From Enteropsectra breve (lineage: Eukaryota; Microsporidia): 25,703 nt of DNA. Shown piece after piece: positions 1 to 8,335 of the stretch (the first letter of the stretch is position 1; each line of letters opens with the position of its first letter). The notes beneath the pieces were generated by a model. It did no database searches, was not told where the DNA came from, and saw only the letters and a list, made by a program, of their open reading frames with translations. The translations under genes were made by a program, and so were the position numbers. The stretch covers positions 1 through 25,703 of the forward strand of contig JALPMN010000589.1 in the NCBI GenBank assembly GCA_024243835.1, given 5' to 3'.

Positions 1-9
1 TCATGTGAT

Positions 10-104
10 GAAATTGAATGTTAACTTGACGAAATTGAATGACAAAAAAGTGAGAATTTTAAAAAAAATTTATTTTTGACGAAATTGAATGTTAACTTGA
101 CGAA
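10..104. repeat. Short direct repeats, 24-bp unit
   Basis: A 24-bp stretch beginning GAAATTGAATGTTAACTTGA occurs identically at 10-33 and 81-104. The shorter core TTGACGAAATTGAATG is seen at 26-41 and 76-91. No coding potential is visible. It may be the edge of a longer repeat array extending left of the window. Confidence 0.8.
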
Positions 105-257
105 GTAGCGTGAAAAATGCTGTAAAGGAGATTTTTTTACAAAGGGGTATTTTAGTGTAATAAGCACAATTTCATTTAATTATTTGATGTATGATAATAT
201 CATATTATTGCTACATTTATGTTTTAGCTTAATTTTACTTCTAAAAAAGTTTATTTA

Positions 258-359
258 TTTCCACGGAAGCTTTTTCAGCACCAAGGCCCCTCTACTTCTT
301 GGGGCATTTTCCCCTACAACAGCTCTTTTTATTGTGGTTTGCCTAACCCCACTAAAAAA
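258..359. repeat. Dispersed repeat, copy 1 (related to 8213-8335)
   Basis: This stretch shares ordered blocks with 8213-8335: TTTCCA.G.AAGCTT.TTCAGCAC near the left end, AGCTCTTT in the middle, and TAACCCCACTAAAAA at the right end. It contains a GC-rich stem, GCCCC at 286-290 with GGGGC at 301-305. A 67-codon open frame overlaps it (184-387), but the blocks fall in different reading frames in the two copies, so it is unlikely to be a conserved protein. It could be a mobile-element relic or a non-coding RNA. Confidence 0.5.
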
Positions 360-937
360 TAGTATGTCTCAGTGTTTAAGGTGCTAAATGATATCTAAGT
401 ACCGCTGCTTCCAAAGGACAATGAAAATACATATTTGCAAAAATTGCGACTTCGTTGCATTAACCCTTTATACTATAAATAAATATACAAGTATGGAGGT
501 TAGTATTAGTTTGCCTTTCTTTTTAAAATGTTTTATTTGCGCACCCTCTGGCTGTGTATAACCAATAACTCTTTCTTTGTAGGAAAAAATTGTTATTATC
601 CAACCACTAAACGTTTTGTATTATATCCAATCAATACAGAATGCAGAAGGAATCAGATTATAACCCACGGCTATGCAAGATATCAATACTTTTGAGAAAA
701 TCACCATTATTTAAAAGCCAATTTTACTCAAAAATGATGATTTTGGGCAGATGCGGATTATAAACCGATACTTAATATAGTAGAGTCAAATACCTGGCCA
801 AGTGCTACATTACGCTGGTGTTTGTGGACAAATATTGATAGTTGAAATGTACGAGAAGATGCCTTAATCCTCGATTGACACTAAAAGACATCTTTTTGTA
901 TAAACATTTTTATAATTTTATAAAATGTAATTTTTGA
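360..937. other. Gene-free spacer
   Basis: I see no credible gene, RNA or promoter here. Reading frames on both strands are short and interrupted. The part at about 740-860 is less AT-rich than the rest and may be an unrecognisable gene relic, but I cannot assign it. Confidence 0.5.
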
Positions 938-1008
938 GCGTTATTGGTTTAGTGGTATAATGGTGGGTTGCCATCCTGCAGACACGGGTTCGATTCCCGT
1001 ATAACGCA
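938..1008 (+). tRNA. tRNA-Gly(GCC)
   Basis: This is a 71-nt cloverleaf. The acceptor arms GCGTTAT and ATAACGC pair perfectly, the discriminator base is A, the D-arm contains GGTTTAGTGGTATAA, the anticodon loop TTGCCAT carries GCC, and the T-arm GGGTTCGATTCCC is canonical with an internal B box. No intron is present. A run of T follows shortly after, as expected for RNA polymerase III termination. Confidence 0.96.
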
Positions 1009-1224
1009 CTTTTATAGAAATATTTTTTATTTTTTAATCAATATCAGCCCCAAATGCTTTTGAAATACGAAGTTACAGCATTTTTATAAAAATACCATTT
1101 TAAATAACTAATAGATCCTATTCATCCATACAAATAAAACAATACTTCTATTGATTAACATTAAATTACCATAAATACAAAATTATATTTTTAAAATACC
1201 TCCAAATGCTTTATTTATCAGCTC

Positions 1225-3048
1225 TCAAACATACTCATCCTCCTGAAGCATTTCAATTTCCATTCCAAATGAATCTTCCTCAATATCAATATTCGTGCCA
1301 AATTCCTGAACAAAATTATTCAGCACGTATTTTATGTCTCTACAGACCTCCATTTCCCACAGTTTCCTGATCCACTCTTTCCTCAGTTCTTCATTGCTGT
1401 TTTTTAATACCGCCAGTATCATATTCACTCTCTCGTTGAGTTTTAGCCTGCCCAGTGAAAATATCATTTCCAGAATCTTCGCGTGTGTCTGCCGGCATAA
1501 GAGCCCAAGAAGCTCCGCCATTTTAATTGCATTCTGCTTTGGAATCTCTCTGTTTTCAACAAGCTCTTCGTAGTAGAGATCTCGCATCGTCCCTTCCATC
1601 CTCAGCTCTTTGATGAGACCAACCTGAAACTCGCTGCTCTCAAATATCGTTGGAATCATAAAAAGAATGGCCATCAAGCGCCTGTCCTTTGACATTTTCT
1701 CGAAGATTCCCGTTCTTCTGAAATTGGACTCGGTGAAATACCACTGAAAGAAGCATGTGATGTCAAACTTTTTGTCCCCATCCTGGAAGATCCATGCCAG
1801 TGTGTTGTTTATGTGGAGCTTGTTCATTTCTGTTGTTTTTGCTGCTCTAAGTGCCTCCAGCAGTCCTCTCATATATTCATTGGATTTTCTCTGTGAAAGC
1901 ATGTAGCGGCCCACAATCTCCAAAACCAGACAGAGCTCCCGCAGATTTTTGGAGCTGAACAGCTCACTGAGAAGAGCACAAAAATCAGCCTGCTTTATAA
2001 GCCCAAATTTATAGAGCTCTGCCACGAGCATCAGCTCATTTCTGTTGAAACTGCCAGATACATCGCTGAATATCCCTTTGACAATTTCGTTCTTTCCTCT
2101 GGTCAGCCGCGAAATAATTCTGGCAATCGAGGGAATAAGCTCGTTCTTCTTTGTTTTGGCCAATAAATCGCAGATTTTTCCGGAATGCCCGCTTATTTCC
2201 ACCGCTATTTCATCAAGCACTTCGATGTTGTTAATCGATGCTTCAAGCTTTTTGAACATTTTGCCAGGCTTTTCACTGCCATTTTTATTCTCCAGGTTCT
2301 TCAAACTCATTGCTTTTATTCCGCTTTTTACGCTCTCATTTAACTTGCCAAGAGACTCCTCTTTTTGGCTATTTCTAGTAGCTTTCTCGGCCTCTTCAAA
2401 ATTAGACTTTTTAATATAAAAATCAAACTCCCCGCTGAATAGACTGATCACCTCCTTGTAGTTGTCATTTAGAGTAATTTCTGCCTCTATGTCAAGCTCC
2501 CTGCAGATAAGAACAATCAAGTCAACATTAGTCTCTTCGGCCTTGCTCATTTCCTTAATCATGTATTTTTTGAGCACATCACTAGAAAGATCTGCAAAGC
2601 TCTCAATCAGATAGTAAATGAGCTTAAGCGAACCTTCCGACAGGTTCTTCAGAAGAGTCTTAAGGACGGGTTCTATCGTGCCGTGCACATAAAAATACAC
2701 TTCTGCAAACAGTGCAGAGTAAATCCAGGAGCTCGAGCAGTTCTTCTTCAGCTGCGACATAATGCTGCCCATGAACTGCTGGTCGTACGAATAAAGATAA
2801 ATAATCCGCACTATCCGGTGTATGTCATCGTTGGAATGTATGCGGGTGGCGCTCAGAAGACCGTTGGAAATTTCAACATAAAATTTTTGCAAATTTTCTG
2901 TTTTCAGATCAGAAACGAGGCTGCTTATGTCCTCATCCGCGATGTTTTTGAGGCGGTTTATCATTGACAGCTTTTTCTTGAGCGTTGAGCTCCTCTGTGG
3001 GTGTCCCTTCAGAATCTCCAGTTTTGCCCGTTCCTCCGGCCATTTCAT
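1225..3048 (-). CDS. UPF2/Nmd2-like nonsense-mediated decay factor (MIF4G repeats)
   Basis: This is a 607-residue helical protein. Near residues 19-35 it reads SSTLKKKLSMINRLKNI, which resembles the start of the first MIF4G domain of UPF2 (SSLKKN..FVKKLK). The following helices at about 40-130 also fit, including LKTENLQKFYVEI and ALFAEVYFYV. A second MIF4G-like block lies at about 330-420 (VAELYKFGLI, then LVLEIVGRYML, matching the GEL.KF and LLETCGR positions of UPF2). A third helical block follows, and the last 20 residues are acidic, where UPF2 has an acidic C-terminal region and UPF1-binding part. Known UPF2 proteins are about 1,100-1,300 residues, so this is strongly shortened. UPF2 bridges UPF1 and UPF3 on mRNA with premature stops. 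The ATG is chosen because GACCCG lies immediately before it. CWC22 or eIF4G-type MIF4G proteins are alternatives. Confidence 0.65.
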   Translation of the reverse strand: MKWPEERAKLEILKGHPQRSSTLKKKLSMINRLKNIADEDISSLVSDLKTENLQKFYVEISNGLLSATRIHSNDDIHRIVRIIYLYSYDQQFMGSIMSQLKKNCSSSWIYSALFAEVYFYVHGTIEPVLKTLLKNLSEGSLKLIYYLIESFADLSSDVLKKYMIKEMSKAEETNVDLIVLICRELDIEAEITLNDNYKEVISLFSGEFDFYIKKSNFEEAEKATRNSQKEESLGKLNESVKSGIKAMSLKNLENKNGSEKPGKMFKKLEASINNIEVLDEIAVEISGHSGKICDLLAKTKKNELIPSIARIISRLTRGKNEIVKGIFSDVSGSFNRNELMLVAELYKFGLIKQADFCALLSELFSSKNLRELCLVLEIVGRYMLSQRKSNEYMRGLLEALRAAKTTEMNKLHINNTLAWIFQDGDKKFDITCFFQWYFTESNFRRTGIFEKMSKDRRLMAILFMIPTIFESSEFQVGLIKELRMEGTMRDLYYEELVENREIPKQNAIKMAELLGLLCRQTHAKILEMIFSLGRLKLNERVNMILAVLKNSNEELRKEWIRKLWEMEVCRDIKYVLNNFVQEFGTNIDIEEDSFGMEIEMLQEDEYV

Positions 3049-3060
3049 CGGGTCAAAATA
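3049..3060 (-). promoter_or_regulatory. CCC-type start-proximal motif
   Basis: On the minus strand TATTTTGACCCG abuts the ATG of the UPF2-like gene. It matches the microsporidian arrangement of an AT-rich tract and CCC just before the start codon. Confidence 0.7.
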
Positions 3061-3230
3061 AAATAAAAAAATATCAACGCACAGTTGTAATTAAAAACAG
3101 AAAAAAACAAGAACAGGATAGAATAATCTTGGATATTTAATTAAAAAATATACAGGAGAAAATAGTGGATATTTTATTAGCATATCTCTCTTATTGCCTT
3201 TATAAGTTGAAATTTTTATAATTGATGATT

Positions 3231-3345
3231 TCATATCTTTAAAAGCTAATGGATTTATCGATATATGAGAAAATGAGTTTACATCATTATAAGCTAATGA
3301 CTTCATATCATTATAAGCTAATGACTTTATAGATACATATGAAAT
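3231..3345. repeat. Degenerate tandem repeat, 24-bp period
   Basis: A 21-bp string starting ATCATTATAAGCTAATGA is identical at 3283-3303 and 3307-3327. More diverged copies containing AAGCTAATG or AAATGAGTTTA lie to the left. It sits in the spacer between the UPF2-like gene and the RING gene. Confidence 0.75.
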
Positions 3346-3431
3346 GTGTTTATATGTTGAAGATAATTAAGAAATTGGATTGAAAAATAACAAATGGTAA
3401 CAATATTTATTTCAGATCATATTTTTCTGTT

Positions 3432-4322
3432 CTATTTAGCTTCTACAACCTCTATATGCTTTCTGCAGCACGGACAGACATCCGAATGCCTGACAAGCCA
3501 GTAGTCAATACAGGCAGGATGGAAGTAGTGCCCACACTCCAACAGCCTGGTCATTTCCTCGACTGTAAATTCATCAAAGCATATTGAACACTTGTCAGTG
3601 TTTGTGTGCTCGAGTTCGCCGAACTTCAGCAGCTTGTTGCTGCTTATGACAAAATTGTTAAAGTCAGGCTCAACAGACGAAAACTTGTCGACAATCTTCA
3701 GCGAAAGAATGTAGCTGACAACCAGTGTGCTTATGAGGTAAATCAAATACCCAATCCTCTCTATGTATGATGGTATCCTAATTGAGGTAGCTATCAGAAA
3801 CTTGTTAATTCTGTGCGAGCCCGCTTCGTTAAGCAGCAGATTCAGATCCCTTTCTTCAGCACAGCAGGAAAATATGCTTTTATTTGTTAAGACTTCCCAG
3901 CGCTTGTGGACTGTATCTTTGCTGAGTACAAAAATATAAATCACAGAGCTATCAAAGCTTTCATACTCCTCATCAGGCCACACTATTTTGTATTTGTACT
4001 CTGAATACTGGATGCTTTTATCCTTCATCGGGATCTTCATATTGAGACTCCTAAAGGACTCAGCTATTAAATTATAGTGGTAGTCGTCAAAAGGCTCGGC
4101 TGATTTATTTCTTCTGATTCTATCATATTTTGGATTGATTAGCCTTTTTACAGCAAGATTATCAAGATTGTCCCCTTTGTATATCATTGGAAGATCAAGC
4201 TTGAAGCCATTTGACGGATTGAGCAGCGATAAGCTCGTGTTTTGGAGTGCAGAGAATGTCTTATCTGCAAGACTCGCTCTGAGCATTTCTGATGCTGTGC
4301 CGAGAATGCCGTGCAACTGCAT
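3432..4322 (-). CDS. Membrane-anchored RING-H2 finger protein, probable E3 ubiquitin ligase
   Basis: This 296-residue protein carries a C-terminal RING-H2 finger at about residues 245-287. The order is CSIC, then ECGHYFHPAC, then CPCC, giving C-x2-C, C-x-H-x2-H-x2-C and C-x2-C ligands, all present. A hydrophobic helix at about 188-211 (GYLIYLISTLVVSYILSL) should anchor it with the RING on one face of the membrane. Such proteins recruit E2-ubiquitin and act in membrane protein quality control or trafficking; the substrate is unknown. The N-terminal 185 residues match no family I recognise. The frame is open 40 codons further upstream, but its left-most listed start is TTG, so I chose the first in-frame ATG. 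No CCC motif abuts that ATG; the nearest CCC is about 47 bases upstream, so the start is less certain than in the neighbours. Confidence 0.85.
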   Translation of the reverse strand: MQLHGILGTASEMLRASLADKTFSALQNTSLSLLNPSNGFKLDLPMIYKGDNLDNLAVKRLINPKYDRIRRNKSAEPFDDYHYNLIAESFRSLNMKIPMKDKSIQYSEYKYKIVWPDEEYESFDSSVIYIFVLSKDTVHKRWEVLTNKSIFSCCAEERDLNLLLNEAGSHRINKFLIATSIRIPSYIERIGYLIYLISTLVVSYILSLKIVDKFSSVEPDFNNFVISSNKLLKFGELEHTNTDKCSICFDEFTVEEMTRLLECGHYFHPACIDYWLVRHSDVCPCCRKHIEVVEAK

Positions 4323-4637
4323 TGTTATGTTTTCAACTGTAATTTTAAAACTGCAAGTAAATAAAGACAGGGCCAAATATAAATGCTTATTATGTGGCAC
4401 ATAATGAAGAGGATGTTTATCGTAATTTAAAATTACAAACAATTATCGTATTAAACAGCAGTTTTTAGCATCATTGAAAAAATTTCAAATAAAGCAAAAA
4501 CTAACATAGATATTAAAGAAGCACAGCACAGAAAAGTAAATTGTTTAATGGCGCTCAAAGCTATTTAGAAAAGCTTTTTTGTAGTAAGCAAGAATGTTTT
4601 TCAAAGAATAAGTTGAAAAAGTAGAGACAAAAATTAA

Positions 4638-4710
4638 CACCCGATGCGGGACTCGAACCCGCGACCCTTAGGTTAAAAGCCTAATGCTCTACCGATTGAG
4701 CTAACCGGGC
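4638..4710 (-). tRNA. tRNA-Lys(UUU)
   Basis: A 73-nt cloverleaf is read on the minus strand. The acceptor strands GCCCGGT and ATCGGGT pair with two G-U wobbles, the discriminator is G, the D-arm has TAGCTCAATCGGTAGAGCA, the anticodon loop CTTTTAA carries UUU, and the T-arm GCGGGTTCGAGTCCCGC is canonical. There is no intron. Confidence 0.96.
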
Positions 4711-4715
4711 TTAAA

Positions 4716-4758
4716 TTATTAATTTATATCTTATTAATTTATATCTTATTAATTTAAT
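4716..4758. repeat. 15-bp AT-rich tandem repeat
   Basis: The unit TTATTAATTTATATC occurs at 4716-4730 and 4731-4745 with a partial third copy after it. It starts six bases beyond the 5' end of tRNA-Lys, in the region upstream of that gene. Confidence 0.85.
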
Positions 4759-4808
4759 CTTAAAGATGTTAATATTCGACACAACAGTACAAACAAAAGC
4801 TATAACTT

Positions 4809-4884
4809 ACAACCTCTACTTAAGTAATCTTTCTTTACAACCTCCATTTAAGTAATCTTTCTTTATAACCTCCATTTAAATAAT
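4809..4884. repeat. 28-bp tandem repeat, about 2.7 copies
   Basis: The unit ACAACCTCCATTTAAGTAAT plus CTTTCTTT is present at 4809-4836 and 4837-4864 with few differences, then a partial copy to about 4884. It lies between tRNA-Lys and the 3' end of the first Ste24-like gene. Confidence 0.85.
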
Positions 4885-4958
4885 ATTTTATCCGCAACGT
4901 TTATAGTTATAAAAATTATTTTATTAAAACAAACATAGCTCCTACTAAATATGCTGCT

Positions 4959-6188
4959 CTATTTCTTTAAACTATTAACTCTTGTTTGAAGTGCGGGACT
5001 ATCAAATATTATGCAATTTAAATGATTATAGTCACATCTATTATCGCCTAATCTCATATCCTCAAGAAAGGCAATGAGTCCGGGCTTCAGCTTTTCATCC
5101 AGCACAGCATCGCCTCTCAGTGTTGAAAAATACCTGAGACACGAGTCTATGATCTTTACAACCTGCTGGACTCCCAGATAAATTGCAGTTATGTTGAAGC
5201 CCTTGATGAAATATTTTTGACTTTTGTCCTGCAGCGTATAGGCCACAAATATTGTAAACACCTCAATGCTCAACTTTATAATGCTCCAGTATACAAAAAG
5301 ATCCTCTGCGGGATTCAGCAACTTTCTCAGAATCCATGCAACTATCTGCTCGTGCGTAAAGCGCTTAAAATCTAGAAGAGCAGATGAAACACATACAACT
5401 TTCATCGCGGAATTGCCGAAGGCTTTGGCATAGCCTTCCATGTTTTTACAGACCAGAATATTTTGCAGCGTTAGACTGTTATTCTCGAGCGCGGCGGTTA
5501 AGTCTCTCATGAAAAGAACAAAGCTGATATCGCTTCGGTAGTTTTCTATTGGTGCGGCCCTGACGTCTTCAGGTGCATGCCTAAAGATAAAGCTGAACAA
5601 CTTCTGGATGTCTCGGTGCTCTTCAATAATTAAGATTTCCATTAGTAGGTAAATGAAGCGAGACAGGACGAGACACAGTGCAATTGAATCCAGCAAGGAA
5701 TCGCCGAGGAAGTAAATAGCAACGACCAGCAATGGCACACACACTATAAAATAGTTTCTGGTGGTCAGTTCGCTGGAATAATGAACGGCCATCCCCCCTG
5801 TGTATCCGCATATTGCAAACAGTGCAACAGAGAAAAAGAAGCTTGAAACACCATAGAAAGAGTCTGTGGCATCCGAGTTTTTAATATTCTTTTTGCTGCG
5901 CTGTATGCATTTTATTTCAATGAATTTCAGTGCGAATAGCGATAGGAAAGCCAGATAGAAATATACTGTGCTTCGGAAGAAACGTGACATATAATTTTTA
6001 ATCAGCTTGAATACACTGATACCATTTTCTGGCTTTCTTGCAAACAATGCATAGCTTATGATTTGGATGACCATGGGAATGGCCATTAATATGCTCAGGC
6101 ACAGCATCATTATCATTTTCGTTGAGCAAAATATTTCTTTGATAGTTTTTATAAATGACTTTGTCTTTGCTTCTGTTTGATGACTCAT
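4959..6188 (-). CDS. Ste24-like (M48A) multi-pass protein lacking zinc ligands, copy 1
   Basis: This 409-residue multi-pass protein shares order and spacing with CAAX prenyl protease Ste24. Features include FALKFIEIKCIQRSKK at about 85-100 (Ste24 has FE.YL..RQ), YAKAFGN..MKVVCVSSALL at about 253-272 (Ste24 NAY..G....IVL.DTLL), the helix EQIVAWILRKLLNP at 280-293, KYFIKGFN at 325-332 (Ste24 LY.SFGF), STLRGDAV at 355-362 (Ste24 FEFQADAF), and SPALQTRVNSL near the end (Ste24 SHPPL.ERL). Aligned to EEIVAVLAHELGHW, the HExxH becomes R288-K-L-L-N292, and the third zinc ligand Glu becomes T356. A metalloprotease reaction is therefore not expected. The ATG at 6188 is preferred over an upstream GTG or ATG in the same frame because TTTCCCTCATTA precedes it and its paralogue starts in the same context. 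It lies next to that paralogue, on the same strand. Confidence 0.7.
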   Translation of the reverse strand: MSHQTEAKTKSFIKTIKEIFCSTKMIMMLCLSILMAIPMVIQIISYALFARKPENGISVFKLIKNYMSRFFRSTVYFYLAFLSLFALKFIEIKCIQRSKKNIKNSDATDSFYGVSSFFFSVALFAICGYTGGMAVHYSSELTTRNYFIVCVPLLVVAIYFLGDSLLDSIALCLVLSRFIYLLMEILIIEEHRDIQKLFSFIFRHAPEDVRAAPIENYRSDISFVLFMRDLTAALENNSLTLQNILVCKNMEGYAKAFGNSAMKVVCVSSALLDFKRFTHEQIVAWILRKLLNPAEDLFVYWSIIKLSIEVFTIFVAYTLQDKSQKYFIKGFNITAIYLGVQQVVKIIDSCLRYFSTLRGDAVLDEKLKPGLIAFLEDMRLGDNRCDYNHLNCIIFDSPALQTRVNSLKK

Positions 6189-6200
6189 TAATGAGGGAAA
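6189..6200 (-). promoter_or_regulatory. CCC-type start-proximal motif
   Basis: TTTCCCTCATTA ends directly at the ATG on the minus strand. It decides the start of the first Ste24-like gene. Confidence 0.65.
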
Positions 6201-6260
6201 TAAAAAAACTAGTTTATAAATTGTCACAATAGACATTTGGGGACACACCTCTTTTTATTG

Positions 6261-6308
6261 CATTTCTAAACATTTACATACAAATTGTGTAGTGAATGTT
6301 TAGAAATG
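6261..6308. repeat. 17-bp inverted repeat with 14-nt loop
   Basis: CATTTCTAAACATTTAC at 6261-6277 pairs with GTGAATGTTTAGAAATG at 6292-6308; 16 of 17 positions are complementary and the odd one forms a G-U pair in RNA. It lies about 73 bp upstream of the first Ste24-like gene. A partial relative, GTTTAGAAACGTAA, occurs at about 6438. It could be a small mobile element remnant, a regulator site, or a transcript hairpin. Confidence 0.75.
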
Positions 6309-6841
6309 TAGTAAGCGAAAAAACTTACAGACAAGAAAATGTATTGTCAGACAATTTTAAAAAATACATATAAAACTGAGAATAATGGATGCTCGTTCAT
6401 GTGTGTCTGGATTCACTGCACTTTTTGTTTGTCAGCGTTTAGAAACGTAATAAAAAAGATGAGGACAAAGCAAAATATTCACAAATAAAGCATCCTGAAT
6501 ATTTATGATGAGCCCACATATTTTTATAATGAGGTGAAATACTGTAGCCGCTTTTCCACTGCGTAAAAAGTATCACTAAATTTAAGTATGCTATTAATAA
6601 GCAAAGGGGAAGATCGTATCAGTAATGAAGAGAAAATAGCTTAAAATCTTATTTTATAATAGAAAATGACAAAAACCTAAGGAAGGGATCTAAAAATGAG
6701 CATTGAGCCTACAACTCCATGCAAATTAAACACATTTTAACTGTACGAAAGGAAGCGGCTCTAAGTATCCTGTTGTAATCCCAGACCAATTAATTCAAGT
6801 ATCAATTTCTCACTGCCCCTAGTGTCTCTTCGCAGGCTCAT
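6309..6841. other. Gene-free spacer between the two Ste24-like paralogues
   Basis: No reading frame, RNA or convincing motif is visible apart from the GTTTAGAAACG echo of the inverted repeat at about 6438-6451. Confidence 0.5.
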
Positions 6842-8107
6842 TCACCAATAGCCGTATCTATCCAACTGAGAAATTCTTATATAAGGTGATGGTGTATTAA
6901 AAATAAAGGCGCTAACACGATCGTAAATACAGGCAACATACATGTCAGTGTTGTGCGTAAAGCTAATTTTTATAAGGAAATCAATGAGCCCCGATTTTAA
7001 CTCCCGCTCTATATTAAAGTCCCCCTCTAGTTTGCAAAAATACTTTATTGCTGACTGGAAGCTTCCAAGAATATGTTGTGTTATGAAAAAGCTTGCAGCA
7101 ATGTTGAATGCCTTTATGTAGTATTTTTCTTTGGGCTTCTGTGCTGCGTATGCTATAAATATCGTAAATAGTTCAACAAATATGCGAAATAAGTTATAAT
7201 ACAGCAGAAAGCGTTGTCCATAGCCGTGCAGTTCTCTTACAATAATTGAAATGACCATTTCTTTCGTAAAAACATTAAAATTCAAAAGATCCGGTGAAAT
7301 GCACACCCCTCTTAAGGATGAGTTCTGAAACTTGTGAATTAAGGTGCCACCCACTGCATATACATATACATTTCCCAAATGTCCGACGTCTATGTTCCTA
7401 TTAAATGTCGATGTGAGCTGAGCTTTAAACCGGTGGTTAGTTTTGTACTCTGCAAGTGTCAAGGCTGCCATTTGTTTTGGCCCATCTCCATAGGTGCACG
7501 TGAAAAGACTCCTCATATCCTTCTGCTGTTCAGATGCTATAAATTCTAGAATTAAAACGATATAGTGGAACAAAACACAAGCAAGGGAAATGCGTTCCTG
7601 CATGTTTCTACCGACGTAGTATGTGAAAACCAACGAAATAGCAATCGCACCGAGGGCATAGACTATAGAGGGCATTTTACTGAGAAAATAGACACAGTAC
7701 CACAATGAAATACCGAACACTGCAATAAGCGCCACAAAGAGTACGGAACTCACACAGAAATAGAAAATCTTCTCGGCCCTTGAGCTTGCTTTCTTTTGAG
7801 TGCGCTGCACACACTTCAGTTCGCTATACCTCAGAACAAAGAAAGCGAAGAAAACAAGATAGTACTGCTTTGTATTCTTGAAGAAGAGCAATGCGTAGCT
7901 TTTCATACACCTCGGAATAACATTTTCAATTCCGGTATTTTCTTCAATGCTTTTTCTGTATCTATAGTATTTGAAGGGCTGATATACCACCAGTGGGAAT
8001 AGCATCATAGTGCCCATAATAAGCTGAAAGTTCATCTTTCTCGGACCGAATATTTCATAGAGATCACTAAAGAATGAAAAAATATTTTCATTTAGCAGAT
8101 TGCTCAT
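6842..8107 (-). CDS. Ste24-like (M48A) multi-pass protein lacking zinc ligands, copy 2
   Basis: This 421-residue protein is a diverged paralogue of the gene at 4959-6188. It shares the start context TTAATGAG, the block FFVLRYSELKCVQRTQKK at about 89-106, IHKFQNSSLRGVCISPDLL at about 257-275, the helix with RELHG at 291-295, ELFTIFIAYAAQ, YYIKAFNIAASFF at about 329-341, KLEGDFN at 359-365 and SPYIRISQL near the C-terminus. In the Ste24 alignment HELGH reads RELHG: the catalytic Glu position is kept as E292, but both His positions are lost, and the third ligand Glu is K359. It therefore differs from copy 1 in how the site is broken, which argues for selection on the fold rather than chemistry. 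About six or seven hydrophobic helices are visible. Ste24 proteins sit in ER and inner nuclear membranes; the location here is inference. A CCCCC tract lies four bases before the ATG. Confidence 0.7.
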   Translation of the reverse strand: MSNLLNENIFSFFSDLYEIFGPRKMNFQLIMGTMMLFPLVVYQPFKYYRYRKSIEENTGIENVIPRCMKSYALLFFKNTKQYYLVFFAFFVLRYSELKCVQRTQKKASSRAEKIFYFCVSSVLFVALIAVFGISLWYCVYFLSKMPSIVYALGAIAISLVFTYYVGRNMQERISLACVLFHYIVLILEFIASEQQKDMRSLFTCTYGDGPKQMAALTLAEYKTNHRFKAQLTSTFNRNIDVGHLGNVYVYAVGGTLIHKFQNSSLRGVCISPDLLNFNVFTKEMVISIIVRELHGYGQRFLLYYNLFRIFVELFTIFIAYAAQKPKEKYYIKAFNIAASFFITQHILGSFQSAIKYFCKLEGDFNIERELKSGLIDFLIKISFTHNTDMYVACIYDRVSAFIFNTPSPYIRISQLDRYGYW

Positions 8108-8118
8108 TAAGGGGGCGT
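8108..8118 (-). promoter_or_regulatory. CCC-type start-proximal motif
   Basis: On the minus strand ACGCCCCCTTA directly precedes the ATG of the second Ste24-like gene. Confidence 0.65.
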
Positions 8119-8212
8119 GGATTTTCGAAAAAAATTAATGCTTTTAGACGAGTCAGTTTGAAAAAATACAATAAAAATCTACAAAATAACTAAGTTTAAT
8201 AATTTCCAAGAA

Positions 8213-8335
8213 AGCTTCTTCAGCACTAAAACTTTTCTATTATTAATCACTTGGGTCATACCTCCCTGGCTTACACGATGTGCATTGCCCAACAAAAGCT
8301 CTTTATATGGGTGAGTTGCTTAACCCCACTAAAAA
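8213..8335. repeat. Dispersed repeat, copy 2 (related to 258-359)
   Basis: The left end TTTCCAAGAAAGCTTCTTCA and the right end GCTTAACCCCACTAAAAA match the ends of copy 1 in the same order, with AGCTCTTTATAT between. This copy is about 20 bp longer and lacks the GC-rich stem. An 80-codon open frame starting inside it (8280) is not conserved with copy 1. Confidence 0.5.

Noticed and set aside
184..387. 67-codon plus-strand frame with an ATG
   Set aside because: It overlaps a dispersed repeat whose second copy does not keep the frame, has no CCC motif at its start and no recognisable domain.
3091..3306. 71-codon minus-strand frame
   Set aside because: Much of it is the translation of a 24-bp tandem repeat and AT-rich spacer; there is no start signal.
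4959..6248. Longer version of the first Ste24-like gene starting at a GTG (6248) or upstream ATG (6236)
   Set aside because: The CCC signal and the paralogue's start context both point to the ATG at 6188.
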